DNA of 64,000 nt from Variovorax sp. JS1663 (GTDB taxonomy: Bacteria > Pseudomonadota > Gammaproteobacteria > Burkholderiales > Burkholderiaceae_C), in the NCBI RefSeq assembly GCF_002157355.1, contig NZ_LYMK01000004.1, positions 124,001-188,000 of the forward strand, written 5' to 3'. How positions within the stretch are numbered: position 1 is the first letter of the stretch; each line of letters begins with the position of its first letter. Positions 36,268-44,906 of the stretch are shown in pieces. The notes under the pieces were generated by a model that had not been told where the DNA came from, ran no database searches, and was given only the letters and a program-made list of their open reading frames with translations. The translations under genes were made by a program, and so were the position numbers.

Positions 36268-36310
36268 TAAAATCAATCACCGGGCCCAAGTTTCTTGCGC
36301 CCGGTTTTTT
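36268..36310 (+). promoter_or_regulatory. guaC leader: -10-like box followed at once by an intrinsic terminator
   Basis: TAAAAT at 36268-36273 would place a transcript start near 36280. The stem ACCGGGC (36279-36285) pairs with GCCCGGT (36299-36305) and is followed by a T run to 36310, a textbook terminator 90 bases before guaC ATG. Either a short RNA or an attenuator is possible. An alternative upstream TATATAA at 36229-36235 could also serve as the promoter. Confidence 0.5.
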
Positions 36311-36398
36311 GTTCGCGCTTCCCTTGCGGAAGTACCCGAAAACCGGCCAGACCAAGCGCTCTTTCGTTCTTCAACGACCTTTTCCGGAGCTTGGTTTC

Positions 36399-37376
36399 AT
36401 GCAGATCTTCGACTACGACAACATTCTTTTGCTGCCGCGCAAGTGCGTGGTGGAAAGCCGTTCCGAGTGCGACGCCAGCGTCACCCTCGGCGGGCGCAAG
36501 TTCCGCATCCCGACGGTGCCGGCCAACATGAAGACGGTGGTCGACGAGACCATCTGCACCTGGCTGGCAAGGAACGGCTATTTCTACGTGATGCACCGCT
36601 TCGACCTGGACAACGTGCAGTTCGTGCGGGACATGCACGCCAAGGGCGTGTTCGCTTCCATCTCCCTGGGCGTCAAGAAGGCGGACTACGAGACGGTGGA
36701 CCGCCTGGTCGCCGAAGGGCTGGCGCCCGAATACATCACCATCGACATCGCCCACGGCCATGCCGACACGGTGAAGAACATGATCGCCTACCTGAAGAAG
36801 CACCTGCCCAAGGCCTTCGTGATCGCGGGCAACGTGGGCACGCCGGAGGCGGTGATCGACCTGGAGAACTGGGGTGCGGACGCGACCAAGGTGGGCATCG
36901 GACCGGGCAAGGTGTGCATCACCAAGCTCAAGACCGGCTTCGGCACCGGCGGCTGGCAGCTGTCGGCGCTCAAGTGGTGCGGCCGGGTAGCGACCAAGCC
37001 GATCATTGCCGACGGCGGCATCCGCGACCATGGCGACATCGCCAAGAGCATCCGCTTCGGCGCCTCCATGGTGATGATCGGCTCGCTGTTCGCCGGCCAT
37101 GAGGAGTCGCCCGGCAAGACGGTCGAAGTCGACGGCACGCTCTTCAAGGAGTACTACGGCTCGGCCAGCGACTTCAACAAGGGCGAGTACAAGCACGTCG
37201 AGGGCAAGCGCATCCTCGAGCCGATCAAGGGCAAGCTGGCCGACACGCTGATCGAGATGGAGCAGGATATCCAGAGCTCGATCAGCTACGCGGGCGGGCG
37301 CAAGCTCATGGACATCCGCAAGGTCAACTACGTGACCCTGGGCGGCGACAACGCCGGCGAGCACCTGCTGATGTAA
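36399..37376 (+). CDS. guaC: GMP reductase
   Basis: Converts GMP to IMP with NADPH, returning guanine nucleotides to the purine pool. The 325-residue protein has the IMPDH/GMPR barrel; the catalytic cysteine is C173 in [11 protein letters not shown], and TGFGTGGWQ plus the phosphate-binding [11 protein letters not shown] are intact. It lacks the CBS domains of IMP dehydrogenase, which favours GuaC. CGGAG lies about ten bases before ATG 36399; open frame further upstream runs through the terminator and is not coding. Confidence 0.95.
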   Translation: MQIFDYDNILLLPRKCVVESRSECDASVTLGGRKFRIPTVPANMKTVVDETICTWLARNGYFYVMHRFDLDNVQFVRDMHAKGVFASISLGVKKADYETVDRLVAEGLAPEYITIDIAHGHADTVKNMIAYLKKHLPKAFVIAGNVGTPEAVIDLENWGADATKVGIGPGKVCITKLKTGFGTGGWQLSALKWCGRVATKPIIADGGIRDHGDIAKSIRFGASMVMIGSLFAGHEESPGKTVEVDGTLFKEYYGSASDFNKGEYKHVEGKRILEPIKGKLADTLIEMEQDIQSSISYAGGRKLMDIRKVNYVTLGGDNAGEHLLM

Positions 37377-37410
37377 GGCGGAGATCGCGTCGGGGCCTCT
37401 CGAATCTGGT

Positions 37411-37416
37411 TAGAAT
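37411..37416 (+). promoter_or_regulatory. Likely -10 box for tRNA-Ala
   Basis: TAGAAT lies 13 bases before the mature 5' end of the tRNA. The guaC stop is 35 bases further upstream, so the tRNA may also be reached by read-through. Confidence 0.35.
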
Positions 37417-37428
37417 TCGCCCTGCGTT

Positions 37429-37504
<76 letters not shown>

Positions 37505-37519
37505 ACTCATTCTCGAAGG

Positions 37520-37546
37520 CCTCGGCACCCGCCGAGGTCTTTTTTG
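37520..37546 (+). terminator. Intrinsic terminator after tRNA-Ala
   Basis: CCTCGGC (37520-37526) pairs with GCCGAGG (37531-37537) around ACCC, followed by TCTTTTTTTG. It ends the guaC/tRNA transcript just before the convergent SDR gene. Confidence 0.9.
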
Positions 37547-37548
37547 TT

Positions 37549-38256
37549 TCAGGCATCCAGCGTCAGGTGCTGCCCATGCAGCGCCGCGGCGGCCGGTGAG
37601 GCCAGGAAGCCGATGGTCTTGGCCGCGACCGCCGTCGATACCCACGTTTCGGGCTTCGCGTCGGGCATGGCCTGCCGGTTAGCCGGCGTGTCCAGCACGC
37701 TTGGCGCGATGCTGTTGACGTTGATTCCGAGCGGCGCAAGTTCGGCGGCCGAAGCCTCCACCAGCCGCTGCAGCGCGCTCTTGGATGCGATATAGGCCGC
37801 CATCTGGCCCGCGCCGCGGGCAGCGCTCTTGGCCGTGACGGCGATCACGCTGCCGGCCTTGCGCTCGATCATCGACGGCACCAGCGCCTGCGAGACCGCC
37901 ACGAAGGACCAGGCGTTCAGGTTCATCATCCGGTCCCAGGCCGCGCGGCTCAGCGCGTGCACCTCCTCGCCCATCTCGAAGCCGCCGGCGATGTGGACCA
38001 GTGCGTCCACATGCTTGAAGGCCGCGAGGATGCGCCCTGCGGCATCGGCCATGGACTCCGTCAAGGTCACGTCTGTCTCGAGCAACAGATGTTGCGAGTT
38101 GTCGAGCCCGGGGAAGCTGCCGACCAGGTGTTCCATACGGTGGTCGAGCAGGGCCACGCGGGCGCCCTGGTCCAGGAAATGTTGCACGACGGCGCGGCCC
38201 AGTGCGCCGGCAGCGCCTGTCACCACGACGTGGCGGGGGGTTTGGTTGTCCATCAT
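37549..38256 (-). CDS. Short-chain dehydrogenase/reductase
   Basis: A 235-residue classical SDR. The cofactor glycine motif is TGAAGALGRA near residue 13, the acidic residue after strand 2 (LLDHRM) favours NAD, and the catalytic YxxxK is AAYIASKSAL with the serine in VIAVTAKSA upstream. AAGGAG lies seven bases before ATG 38256 (MMDNQ). It is divergent from a thiolase gene, so it may belong to fatty-acid or hydroxyacyl metabolism, but the substrate is unknown. Confidence 0.87.
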   Translation of the reverse strand: MMDNQTPRHVVVTGAAGALGRAVVQHFLDQGARVALLDHRMEHLVGSFPGLDNSQHLLLETDVTLTESMADAAGRILAAFKHVDALVHIAGGFEMGEEVHALSRAAWDRMMNLNAWSFVAVSQALVPSMIERKAGSVIAVTAKSAARGAGQMAAYIASKSALQRLVEASAAELAPLGINVNSIAPSVLDTPANRQAMPDAKPETWVSTAVAAKTIGFLASPAAAALHGQHLTLDA

Positions 38257-38347
38257 TTCGCGGCTCCTTGTTTCGGCAGGCATCGTAACGCCGGGATCCC
38301 GCAGGAAACGTGCATCATTGGCACTTCCCTTGCACCGGAGAATCGTC

Positions 38348-39529
38348 ATGAAAGAAGTGGTTGTTGTGAGCGGCGTTCGCACCGCGATCGGTACCTTCGG
38401 CGGAGGCCTCAAGGACGTACCACCGACGCGGCTGGCTGCGCTGGTGACGCAGGAGGCCCTGGCACGCGCCAAGGTCGACGGCAAGGACGTCGGCCACGTG
38501 GTCTTCGGCCATGTGGTCAACACCGAGCCGCGCGACATGTACATGGCCCGCGTGGCGGCCATCGAGGGCGGCTGCGCGCAGGAGACCCCTGCCCTCACCG
38601 TCAACCGCCTGTGCGGCTCCGGCCTGCAGGCGATCGTGAGCGCAGCCCAGAGCATCCAACTCGGCGACGCGAAGCTGACGGTGGGCGGCGGCGCCGAGAG
38701 TATGAGCCGCGCACCGCTGTCCTCGCTGACCGCGCGCTGGGGCGTGCGCATGGGCGACGCCAAGCTGGTGGACATGATGATCGGCGCGCTGCACGACCCA
38801 TTCGAGAACATCCACATGGGCGTCACGGCCGAGAACATTGCGAAGAAATGGAACATCAGCCGCGAAACGCAGGATCAGACCGCACTCACCAGCCACCAGC
38901 GCGCGCAGAAGGCGATCGAGAGCGGCTACTTCAAGAGCCAGATCGTTCCTGTGCCGCTGCAGAGCCGCAAGGGTCTCACGCAGTTCGACACCGACGAGCA
39001 CGTGCGCTTCGACGCGAAGATGGAGGACATGGCCAAGCTCAAGCCTGCTTTCCTCAAGGAGAACGGCACGGTGACGGCCGGCAACGCCTCGGGCATCAAC
39101 GACGCGGCTGCGGCCGTGGTGTTGATGGAGAAGGAAGAGGCCGTGCGGCGCGGCTTGAAGCCGATGGCGCGCATCGTCGCCTACGCCTTCGCCGGTGTGG
39201 ATCCGAACTACATGGGCATCGGGCCGGTTCCGGCGTCGCGCAGGGCGCTGGAGAAGGCCGGCCTGAAGGCTTCCGACATGGACGTGGTGGAAGCCAACGA
39301 GGCCTTCGCGGCCCAGGCCTGTGCGGTGACGCAGGACCTCGGCCTGGACCCGGTCAAGGTCAATCCCAACGGCTCCGGCATCTCGCTCGGCCACCCGATC
39401 GGCGCCACCGGTGCATTGATCACGGTCAAGGCACTCTATGAACTGGAGCGCATCCAGGGCCGCTATGCCCTCGTGACCATGTGCATCGGCGGCGGTCAGG
39501 GAATCGCCTGCATTTTCGAGCGCGCCTGA
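38348..39529 (+). CDS. Acetyl-CoA C-acyltransferase (beta-ketothiolase)
   Basis: A 393-residue thiolase that cleaves or forms beta-ketoacyl-CoA. The acyl-carrying cysteine is C89 (NRLCGSGLQ), the general-base region is GISLGHPIGATGALI and the second cysteine is in MCIGGGQGIA. The sequence style resembles BktB/PhaA thiolases of Burkholderiales used in polyhydroxyalkanoate and beta-oxidation pathways; which one cannot be settled here. GGAG precedes ATG 38348. Confidence 0.93.
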   Translation: MKEVVVVSGVRTAIGTFGGGLKDVPPTRLAALVTQEALARAKVDGKDVGHVVFGHVVNTEPRDMYMARVAAIEGGCAQETPALTVNRLCGSGLQAIVSAAQSIQLGDAKLTVGGGAESMSRAPLSSLTARWGVRMGDAKLVDMMIGALHDPFENIHMGVTAENIAKKWNISRETQDQTALTSHQRAQKAIESGYFKSQIVPVPLQSRKGLTQFDTDEHVRFDAKMEDMAKLKPAFLKENGTVTAGNASGINDAAAAVVLMEKEEAVRRGLKPMARIVAYAFAGVDPNYMGIGPVPASRRALEKAGLKASDMDVVEANEAFAAQACAVTQDLGLDPVKVNPNGSGISLGHPIGATGALITVKALYELERIQGRYALVTMCIGGGQGIACIFERA

Positions 39530-39552
39530 GCCGAGAGCGCTTTCTTTCAGGC

Positions 39553-39558
39553 TATAAT
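39553..39558 (+). promoter_or_regulatory. -10 box of tRNA-Lys
   Basis: A perfect TATAAT lies 35 bases before the mature tRNA 5' end, just after the thiolase stop. No strong -35 is visible, though TTTCTTT runs precede it. Confidence 0.6.
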
Positions 39559-39593
39559 CTTTGGATTGCCTGAATGACAGCAATGTGCATCAG

Positions 39594-39669
39594 GGGCTCT
39601 TAGCTCAGTTGGTAGAGCAGCGGACTCTTAATCCGTAGGTCGAGTGTTCGAGTCACTCAGGGCCCACCA
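39594..39669 (+). tRNA. tRNA-Lys (anticodon CTT)
   Basis: A 76-base cloverleaf with encoded CCA. The acceptor GGGCTCT pairs with AGGGCCC, the D-arm is GCTCAGTTGGTAGAGC, the anticodon loop is CTCTTAA with anticodon CTT, and the T-arm is GAGTG-TTCGAGT-CACTC. It decodes AAG. Confidence 0.96.
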
Positions 39670-39680
39670 ACAATCACTCG

Positions 39681-39714
39681 AAAAGCCTGCTATCGATCGA
39701 TAGCAGGCTTTTTC
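39681..39714 (+). terminator. Intrinsic terminator after tRNA-Lys
   Basis: aaagcctgctatcg and cgatagcaggcttt form a perfect long hairpin (39682-39711) followed by TTTC-TTTG. The symmetrical A and T runs make it usable in both directions. Confidence 0.92.
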
Positions 39715-39791
39715 TTTGTGCGTTGTTGTCCTGGGCGCGCCCAAAGCCGCTTCGCATGGCATCGGCACGTCGCCCTGCCCCATGCGAGCGA

Positions 39792-39962
39792 TCATTCTTC
39801 GGTTCGTCGAAGATCCGGTTGGCTTTCAGGCTTCGGAAGATCTTGTCGAGGCGAGGGGTTCACTCGCTTTTCATCCGCGCACAGTCGTTGCAGGTGCTCG
39901 ATCCTTCTCGCCCGCTCAGCGGAGAGCCGAGGCGCCTCCTTGCTCGGTGTTGAGGCTGTCAT
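39792..39962 (-). CDS. Possible small basic protein
   Basis: A 56-codon frame from ATG 39962 with a charged, helical-looking sequence (RLSAERARRIEHLQRLCADE). There is no good ribosome site (GAGAAAG about ten bases upstream). It follows the better-supported small gene at 39989-40144 by 26 bases on the same strand, so it could be coupled. No family is recognised. The surrounding stretch has lower GC than the rest of the window. Confidence 0.28.
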   Translation of the reverse strand: MTASTPSKEAPRLSAERARRIEHLQRLCADEKRVNPSPRQDLPKPESQPDLRRTEE

Positions 39963-39988
39963 GCGGAAGAACTTTCTCGGTACGCTGG

Positions 39989-40144
39989 CTATGGGCGAAC
40001 CGAGGTCACGACCAGAAGAACAAGCGCAAGGCAAACGCCGCCGACAAAAACGGCCTCAGCCAACAACTCACGAAGCGGAGGACGGGGAAAGTCGAGCTGT
40101 GCGGCTGTTGGGGATGATGGCTGCTGCGGGGATGCCTCTCGCAT
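39989..40144 (-). CDS. Small single-helix membrane protein
   Basis: A 51-residue frame from ATG 40144 supported by AGGAG seven bases upstream and a TATAGT box at 40184-40179. The first half is polar (REASPQQPSSPTAAQ) and the second half is one hydrophobic helix (EAVFVGGVCLALVLLVVTSV). It has no recognised family. It is part of a gene-poor stretch downstream of tRNA-Lys. Confidence 0.5.
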   Translation of the reverse strand: MREASPQQPSSPTAAQLDFPRPPLRELLAEAVFVGGVCLALVLLVVTSVRP

Positions 40145-40281
40145 GGTTTCGCTCCTCTTTGCCTGACTGGCTCCTTCCACTATAAGTCGAAAGCACCATA
40201 GATGGGAACTTTTCACATTTTCCCTCTACTCACATCAATGCTGAGTTCAAAAGTTCTAAATACACCCCGAAAATTGGCGGC
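40145..40281. other. Low-GC spacer with no gene seen
   Basis: This stretch is clearly more A/T-rich than its surroundings (for example cttttcacattttccctctactcacatca). It holds the putative promoter of the leftward small gene and the leader of the rightward one. I see no RNA gene or repeat in it. Confidence 0.5.
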
Positions 40282-40482
40282 ATGAAAGACCCGAACGACT
40301 TCTACACGAACACCGGATGGTGGGCAGACAAGCCGGAACGGGAGATCCGGCCCTCGTCCTTCCAGCCACTCGCCGGACCTTTTCGTGCCCGGCGGAATGA
40401 ACGCGTATGGACCAAGGCGGCGCTGATGGTGTCCTTGATGGCCACGTTCGGCTGGGCCGTCCTGCGACTGGCTGGCATGTGA
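40282..40482 (+). CDS. Small C-terminally anchored membrane protein
   Basis: A 66-residue frame from ATG 40282 (MKDPNDFYTNTGWWADKPER) with a basic segment PFRARRNERVWTK followed by one hydrophobic helix (AALMVSLMATFGWAVLRLAG). Codon use looks coding, but the ribosome site (GGCGG) is poor. It is bounded downstream by the terminator of the convergent gabD-like gene. Function unknown. Confidence 0.5.
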   Translation: MKDPNDFYTNTGWWADKPEREIRPSSFQPLAGPFRARRNERVWTKAALMVSLMATFGWAVLRLAGM

Positions 40483-40514
40483 TTCGGCCCGGCGCGTTCA
40501 CGCAGGCGACGTGC

Positions 40515-40541
40515 AAAAAAAACGCGGGCATGCCGCCCGCG
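40515..40541 (-). terminator. Intrinsic terminator of the gabD-like gene
   Basis: CGCGGGC (40523-40529) pairs with GCCCGCG (40535-40541); on the minus strand it is followed by eight U (A run 40515-40522). It lies 23 bases after the gene stop. Confidence 0.88.
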
Positions 40542-40563
40542 CTCCTGTGTCGGCAGACCGGCT

Positions 40564-42009
40564 TCAAACAGCCATGATCGACACCGCCTTGGTGTTGAGA
40601 TAGGCCTCCATCGCCTCCGGCCCGCCCTCGGAGCCGTAGCCCGAGTCCTTGATCCCGCCGAAGGGCATCTCCGGCGAGGGCGCGGCCGGCTGGTTGATCC
40701 ACAGCATGCCCACCTCCACGCGCTGCGACAGCAGGTGCGCGTTCTTGATCGAGCGCGTGAAGGCATAGCCGGCCAGCCCGAAGGGCAGCCGGTTGGCCTC
40801 GGCGATCGCGTCCTCCAGCGCGTCGAAGCCGCGGATCGCCGCCACCGGGCCGAAGGGCTCGTTGTTGAACACGTCCGCCTCCAGCGGCACGTCCGTCAGC
40901 ACCGTGGGCGCGAAGAAGTTGCCGCTGGAGCCCACGCGCTCGCCGCCCGTGGCGATCGTGGCGCCCTTCTTGCGGGCATCGTCCAGCACCTGCGCCATGG
41001 CCGTGAGCCGGCGCGCATTGGCCAGCGGGCCGAGCGTGGTGCCTTCGGCCAGGCCGTCGCCCAGCTTGAGGCTCTCGGCGTTCTTGACCATCGCCTGGGC
41101 GAACTCGGCCTTGATGCTGTTGTGCACCAGAAAGCGCGTGGGCGAGATGCACACCTGCCCGGCATTGCGCCACTTGGCGCCGCCGGCGGCCTTCACGGCC
41201 AGGGCGATGTCGGCGTCCTCCGCGACGATCACCGGCGCGTGGCCGCCCAGCTCCATGGTGGCGCGCTTCATGTGCTGGCCGGCCAGGGCCGCCAGCTGCT
41301 TGCCCACGGGGGTGGAGCCGGTGAAGGTGACCTTGCGGATGATGGGGTGCGAGATCAGGTAGCTGGAGATCTCGGCCGGGTTGCCGAACACCAGGCCCAC
41401 GGTGCCGGGGGGCACACCGGCCTCGACGAAGGTCTGCAGCAGGGCCGCGGGCGAGGCCGGCGTTTCCTCCGGCGCCTTCACCAGGAAGGAGCAGCCGCAG
41501 GCCAGCGCGGCGCCGAGCTTGCGCACGATCTGGTTGATGGGGAAGTTCCAGGGCGTGAAGGCGGCCACGGGGCCGACGGGCTCCTTGATCACCAGCTGCT
41601 GGGCCGCGAGGTTGCGCGAGGGGACGATGCGCCCATAGACGCGGCGGCCTTCGTCGGCGAACCACTCGATGATGTCGGCGCCGGCCAGCACCTCGACGCG
41701 GGCCTCGGCGAAGGGCTTGCCCTGCTCCAGGGTCAAGAGGCGTGCGATCTCGGGGGCGCGCTCGCGAAGAAGAGCGGCGGCGCGGCGCATGGTGGCGGCG
41801 CGCTCGTTGGCGGGGACTTTGCGCCAGGCCTCGAAGCCGCGCTGGGCGGCCTCCAGGGCGCGGTCCAGGTCGGCGATGCCGGCGTGGGCGACCTTGCCGA
41901 TGGGCTGGCCGGTGGCCGGGTTGATCACGTCCAGGGTCTTGCCGCTGGCAGCGTCGGTCCATTCGCCGTTGATCAGCAGCCGGGTGTCCACGTAGCTCGT
42001 TGTGCTCAT
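40564..42009 (-). CDS. gabD: NAD(P)-dependent succinate-semialdehyde dehydrogenase-like aldehyde dehydrogenase
   Basis: A 481-residue aldehyde dehydrogenase of the GabD branch. The nucleotide fold motif is FTGSTPVGK, the catalytic glutamate lies in [11 protein letters not shown] and the catalytic cysteine in [11 protein letters not shown]. The C-terminal [15 protein letters not shown] is typical of succinate/glutarate-semialdehyde enzymes. AAGGA lies five bases before ATG 42009; the frame is open far upstream but that part is antisense to the helicase gene end. No gabT is adjacent, so the aldehyde could come from another pathway. Confidence 0.88.
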   Translation of the reverse strand: MSTTSYVDTRLLINGEWTDAASGKTLDVINPATGQPIGKVAHAGIADLDRALEAAQRGFEAWRKVPANERAATMRRAAALLRERAPEIARLLTLEQGKPFAEARVEVLAGADIIEWFADEGRRVYGRIVPSRNLAAQQLVIKEPVGPVAAFTPWNFPINQIVRKLGAALACGCSFLVKAPEETPASPAALLQTFVEAGVPPGTVGLVFGNPAEISSYLISHPIIRKVTFTGSTPVGKQLAALAGQHMKRATMELGGHAPVIVAEDADIALAVKAAGGAKWRNAGQVCISPTRFLVHNSIKAEFAQAMVKNAESLKLGDGLAEGTTLGPLANARRLTAMAQVLDDARKKGATIATGGERVGSSGNFFAPTVLTDVPLEADVFNNEPFGPVAAIRGFDALEDAIAEANRLPFGLAGYAFTRSIKNAHLLSQRVEVGMLWINQPAAPSPEMPFGGIKDSGYGSEGGPEAMEAYLNTKAVSIMAV

Positions 42010-42172
42010 GTCGGTCCTTGGGATTCTTTCAGGGGGATATTGGGATTCGAACGGGGCGGGCGCGAGGCCGCTCCGGGTGTCATTGTCGCCCGGCCTGGCG
42101 CCTCGCTCGGGCCAGGGGTGCAAAGCCCTTCCCCCGGCGCTCCACACCATGGAACTCGGATGCCTCGCGCAG

Positions 42173-42200
42173 AAAAAAGCCCGCCTCATGGAGGCGGGCT
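42173..42200 (-). terminator. Intrinsic terminator of the DEAD-box helicase gene
   Basis: AGCCCGCCTC (42178-42187) pairs with GAGGCGGGCT (42191-42200) around ATG; on the minus strand six U follow. It lies 21 bases after the helicase stop. Confidence 0.92.
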
Positions 42201-42220
42201 TGGCAAGGAACAGGGGCCGG

Positions 42221-44032
42221 TCAGCGGCTCGGCTTGAACGCACGCGGCGGGCGCGCATCACGCGGCGCGAAGGCCTTGGTGCCGCCGTGCGCACCACCAT
42301 GGCCGCGACCCGCGCCGGCGCCGCTGCGCGACGCGTTCTCGCCCCAGCCGGGCTTGCGACCGTAACCGCCGGCCTCGTCACGGGCGCCACCGAAGCCGCC
42401 CTTGCCCTGACTCTGGCCTTGGGCCTGGAAGCCGCGGGATGCGCCAGCTCCATGGCCACCGCGCGGCGCCCCGCGCTCGTTGAAGCCGCTGGCACCGGCA
42501 TAGCCACCACGCGGTCCGCCGAACTTGCGGTCGCGCGAATGGTTGTCGCGGCTCTCGCGGCCACGGCCGCCGAAATCGCCCTGGGGACGGCCCTGCGGGA
42601 AGCGCTGCTGCGGCTCCAGGCCGGGGATCACCTCCGCCGTGAAGGGCTGGCGGCTGTAGGCCTCGATGTCGAAGATTTTGCGGCGGTCGCGGAACTCGGC
42701 AAAGGTCACGGCCAGGCCGTCGCGGCCCGCCCGGCCGGTGCGGCCGATGCGGTGCGTGTAGTCCTCTGCCTTCATCGGCAGGCCGAAGTTGAAGACGTGG
42801 GTGATGGTGGGTACGTCGATGCCGCGCGCGGCCACGTCGGTGGCCACCAGGATCTGCACCTGGCCCTGACGCAGCGCCATCAGCCGGCGGTTGCGCAGGC
42901 CCTGGCTCAGCGCGCCGTGCAGCGCGACGGCGCTGAAGCCGTCCTGCTGCAGGTCGGCGGCCAAGCCGTCACACTCGATCTGCGTGCTGGCGAAGACGAT
43001 GGCCTGGTTGATGGTGGTATCGCGCAGCCAATGGTCGAGCAGCTTGCGCTTGTGCTGGGCGTTGTCGGCCCAGAACAGCACCTGCTTGATGTTGGCGTGC
43101 TTTTCCTGCGGGGTGTCGATGGTCACGCGCTGCGGCTCGCGCATCACGCGCTGCGCCAGTTGCTGGATGCGCGGCGCGAAAGTGGCGCTGAACATCATGG
43201 TCTGCTGGCGCTCGATGGTGAGCTGGTTGATCTCGGCCAGGTCGTCAGCGAAGCCGAGGTCGAGCATGCGATCGGCCTCGTCGACCACCAGGAACTTGAC
43301 CTGGTCGAGCTTGATCTGCATCGAGCGCTGCAGGTCGAGCAGGCGGCCGGGCGTGGCGACTACGAGGTCGGCGTTCTGCAGGCGTGCGATCTGCAGTTGG
43401 TAGGGCATGCCGCCCACCACATTGGCGATGCGCAGGCCGCGGCAATGGCGCACGAGGTCGATGGCGTCGTGCGCGACCTGCTGGGCCAGTTCGCGCGTGG
43501 GGCACAGCACGAGCGCGCCGGGGGTGGCGGGCTTGAAGTGGCGCGGATTGGTCGGGTCCTTGCGCTTGGCCTTCTTGGGCAGCGTTTCTCCGCGCGCGGC
43601 GGCTTCGGCGACCAGGCGCTGATGCTCGGCTTGGGCGGCCGCCGCGGCTTCGGCCTGGCGCTGCAGCAGGGTGTGCAGCACGGGCAGCAGGAAGGCGGCG
43701 GTCTTGCCGCTGCCGGTCTGGCTGGACACCATCAGGTCGACGAAACGCGTGGCGCCATCGGCGGCGCCGCTGGCGCCCATGGCACGCGGGATCGCCTGCG
43801 CCTGCACGGCGGTGGGTTGGGTGAAGCCGAGGTCCTCGACGGCAGCGATCAGTTCACTCGCCAGGCCCAGTTGGATGAAGCCGTTGGGCTGCTTGGGCTC
43901 GGCCGCCTCGACGGCGTCGAGCGCCTCGAAGGCCTGACTGTCCTCGGTGGTGGGAATCGACTCGCCGCGGGCGGCGAAATCATCGGATTGCACAGGCGCG
44001 AACTCGCCCTGCGCTTCAAAAGCGTCGGTCAT
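42221..44032 (-). CDS. rhlE: DEAD-box RNA helicase (RhlE type)
   Basis: A 603-residue ATP-dependent RNA helicase for rRNA maturation or mRNA turnover. Motifs: Q motif ([14 protein letters not shown]), I (SQTGSGKT), Ia (PTRELAQQ), II (VDEADRMLD), III (FSATFA) and VI ([10 protein letters not shown]). Between motifs I and Ia there is an insertion of about 45 charged residues ([19 protein letters not shown] and [13 protein letters not shown]). The C-terminal 130 residues form an RGG-like Gly/Arg tail (GGPRGGYAG), probably RNA-binding. The 5' leader carries a strong hairpin (44050-44072). Confidence 0.93.
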   Translation of the reverse strand: MTDAFEAQGEFAPVQSDDFAARGESIPTTEDSQAFEALDAVEAAEPKQPNGFIQLGLASELIAAVEDLGFTQPTAVQAQAIPRAMGASGAADGATRFVDLMVSSQTGSGKTAAFLLPVLHTLLQRQAEAAAAAQAEHQRLVAEAAARGETLPKKAKRKDPTNPRHFKPATPGALVLCPTRELAQQVAHDAIDLVRHCRGLRIANVVGGMPYQLQIARLQNADLVVATPGRLLDLQRSMQIKLDQVKFLVVDEADRMLDLGFADDLAEINQLTIERQQTMMFSATFAPRIQQLAQRVMREPQRVTIDTPQEKHANIKQVLFWADNAQHKRKLLDHWLRDTTINQAIVFASTQIECDGLAADLQQDGFSAVALHGALSQGLRNRRLMALRQGQVQILVATDVAARGIDVPTITHVFNFGLPMKAEDYTHRIGRTGRAGRDGLAVTFAEFRDRRKIFDIEAYSRQPFTAEVIPGLEPQQRFPQGRPQGDFGGRGRESRDNHSRDRKFGGPRGGYAGASGFNERGAPRGGHGAGASRGFQAQGQSQGKGGFGGARDEAGGYGRKPGWGENASRSGAGAGRGHGGAHGGTKAFAPRDARPPRAFKPSR

Positions 44033-44049
44033 TCAGAAATCTCATGCGC

Positions 44050-44072
44050 GGGTGCCGCCGCAGGCGGCACCC
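44050..44072 (-). promoter_or_regulatory. Strong hairpin in the rhlE leader
   Basis: A perfect ten-base-pair stem, GGGTGCCGCC (44050-44059) with GGCGGCACCC (44063-44072), three-base loop, ends 17 bases before ATG 44032. There is no U tract, so it is not a simple terminator. A structured leader that the helicase itself could unwind is a possible autoregulatory device. Confidence 0.45.
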
Positions 44073-44244
44073 CGTCGGGTGGTGAAAAACATCAACCATC
44101 CAACGACGTTCAGCAGTGACTCTCGTCGCTGCCGCGGCCCATTCAACGGGGCGCGATGTGCAAGATAGGGAGATGCGAGAAACGCTGCGGAAGACTTCCG
44201 GAACAGCGAAGCCTTCAATTATTGCATGGCTTCGGGGTTTTCAC

Positions 44245-44841
44245 CTAATCCTGCAGGCGCAGAAAGGTATCCCGGTAATGCGCCAGCTCCTCGATCGACT
44301 CGTGCACGTCGGCCAGCGCGGTATGGGCCTGCTGTTTCTTGAAGGCGTTGTAGGCGGCAGGCTTCCAGCGCTTGGCCAGTTCCTTGAGCGTGCTGACGTC
44401 CAGATTGCGGTAGTGGAAATAGGCCTCCAGCTTCGGCATGTACTTGACCAGGAAGCGCCGGTCCTGGCCGATGGTGTTGCCGCACATGGGCGAGCCGTTC
44501 TTGGGGACGTAGCGGGCGATGAAATCCAGCAGCAGCTGCTCGGCGGCCGCCTCGTTCACCGTGGAGGCGCGGACCTTGTCGATCAACCCGCTGCGGCCAT
44601 GCGTGCCCTTGTTCCAGGAGTCCATGGCATCCAGCACCTCGTCGCTCTGGTGAATCACCAGCACCGGCCCCTCGATGCGCGGCGTGAGCTCGGGGCCGGT
44701 CACCACCACAGCGATCTCGAGCAGGCGCTCTTTCTCGGGGTCCAGGCCGCTCATCTCGCAGTCCAGCCAGACGAGATTCTGGTCGCTCTTCTTCAGGGTG
44801 GTCGCGGTCGCGGCCGCGGTCGTGGCAATGGAATCGGGCAT
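44245..44841 (-). CDS. orn: Oligoribonuclease
   Basis: The DEDDh 3'-5' exonuclease that degrades two- to five-base RNAs, including pGpG from cyclic-di-GMP breakdown. The 198-residue protein shows Exo I with D27 and E29 ([10 protein letters not shown]), Exo II ([11 protein letters not shown]) and Exo III ([14 protein letters not shown]). It ends about 200 bases before the rhlE start on the same strand and is divergent from the M48 protease gene across 65 bases. Confidence 0.96.
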   Translation of the reverse strand: MPDSIATTAAATATTLKKSDQNLVWLDCEMSGLDPEKERLLEIAVVVTGPELTPRIEGPVLVIHQSDEVLDAMDSWNKGTHGRSGLIDKVRASTVNEAAAEQLLLDFIARYVPKNGSPMCGNTIGQDRRFLVKYMPKLEAYFHYRNLDVSTLKELAKRWKPAAYNAFKKQQAHTALADVHESIEELAHYRDTFLRLQD

Positions 44842-44906
44842 CGGCCGATTGTCGTCGATGACCCTGCGGCCGAGGGGGCCTGGGGGCGGGCTAAACTCGC
44901 TGCGCC

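Noticed and set aside
33880..36270. Long plus-strand open frame opposite the uvrD-type helicase
   Set aside because: Antisense shadow of a gene with complete helicase motifs; composition ([16 protein letters not shown]) is typical of reversed GC-rich coding DNA.
40256..42564. Minus-strand frames extending the gabD-like gene to 42564, and an alternative frame 40256-41962
   Set aside because: The extension past ATG 42009 covers the terminator and the end of the helicase gene, and the alternative frame is an Arg/Ala-rich shadow. AAGGA before ATG 42009 fixes the start.
44186..44232. Possible terminator or small RNA between orn and rhlE
   Set aside because: The candidate stem (gaagccttc / gcttcggg) is short and imperfect and no U tract or promoter accompanies it.
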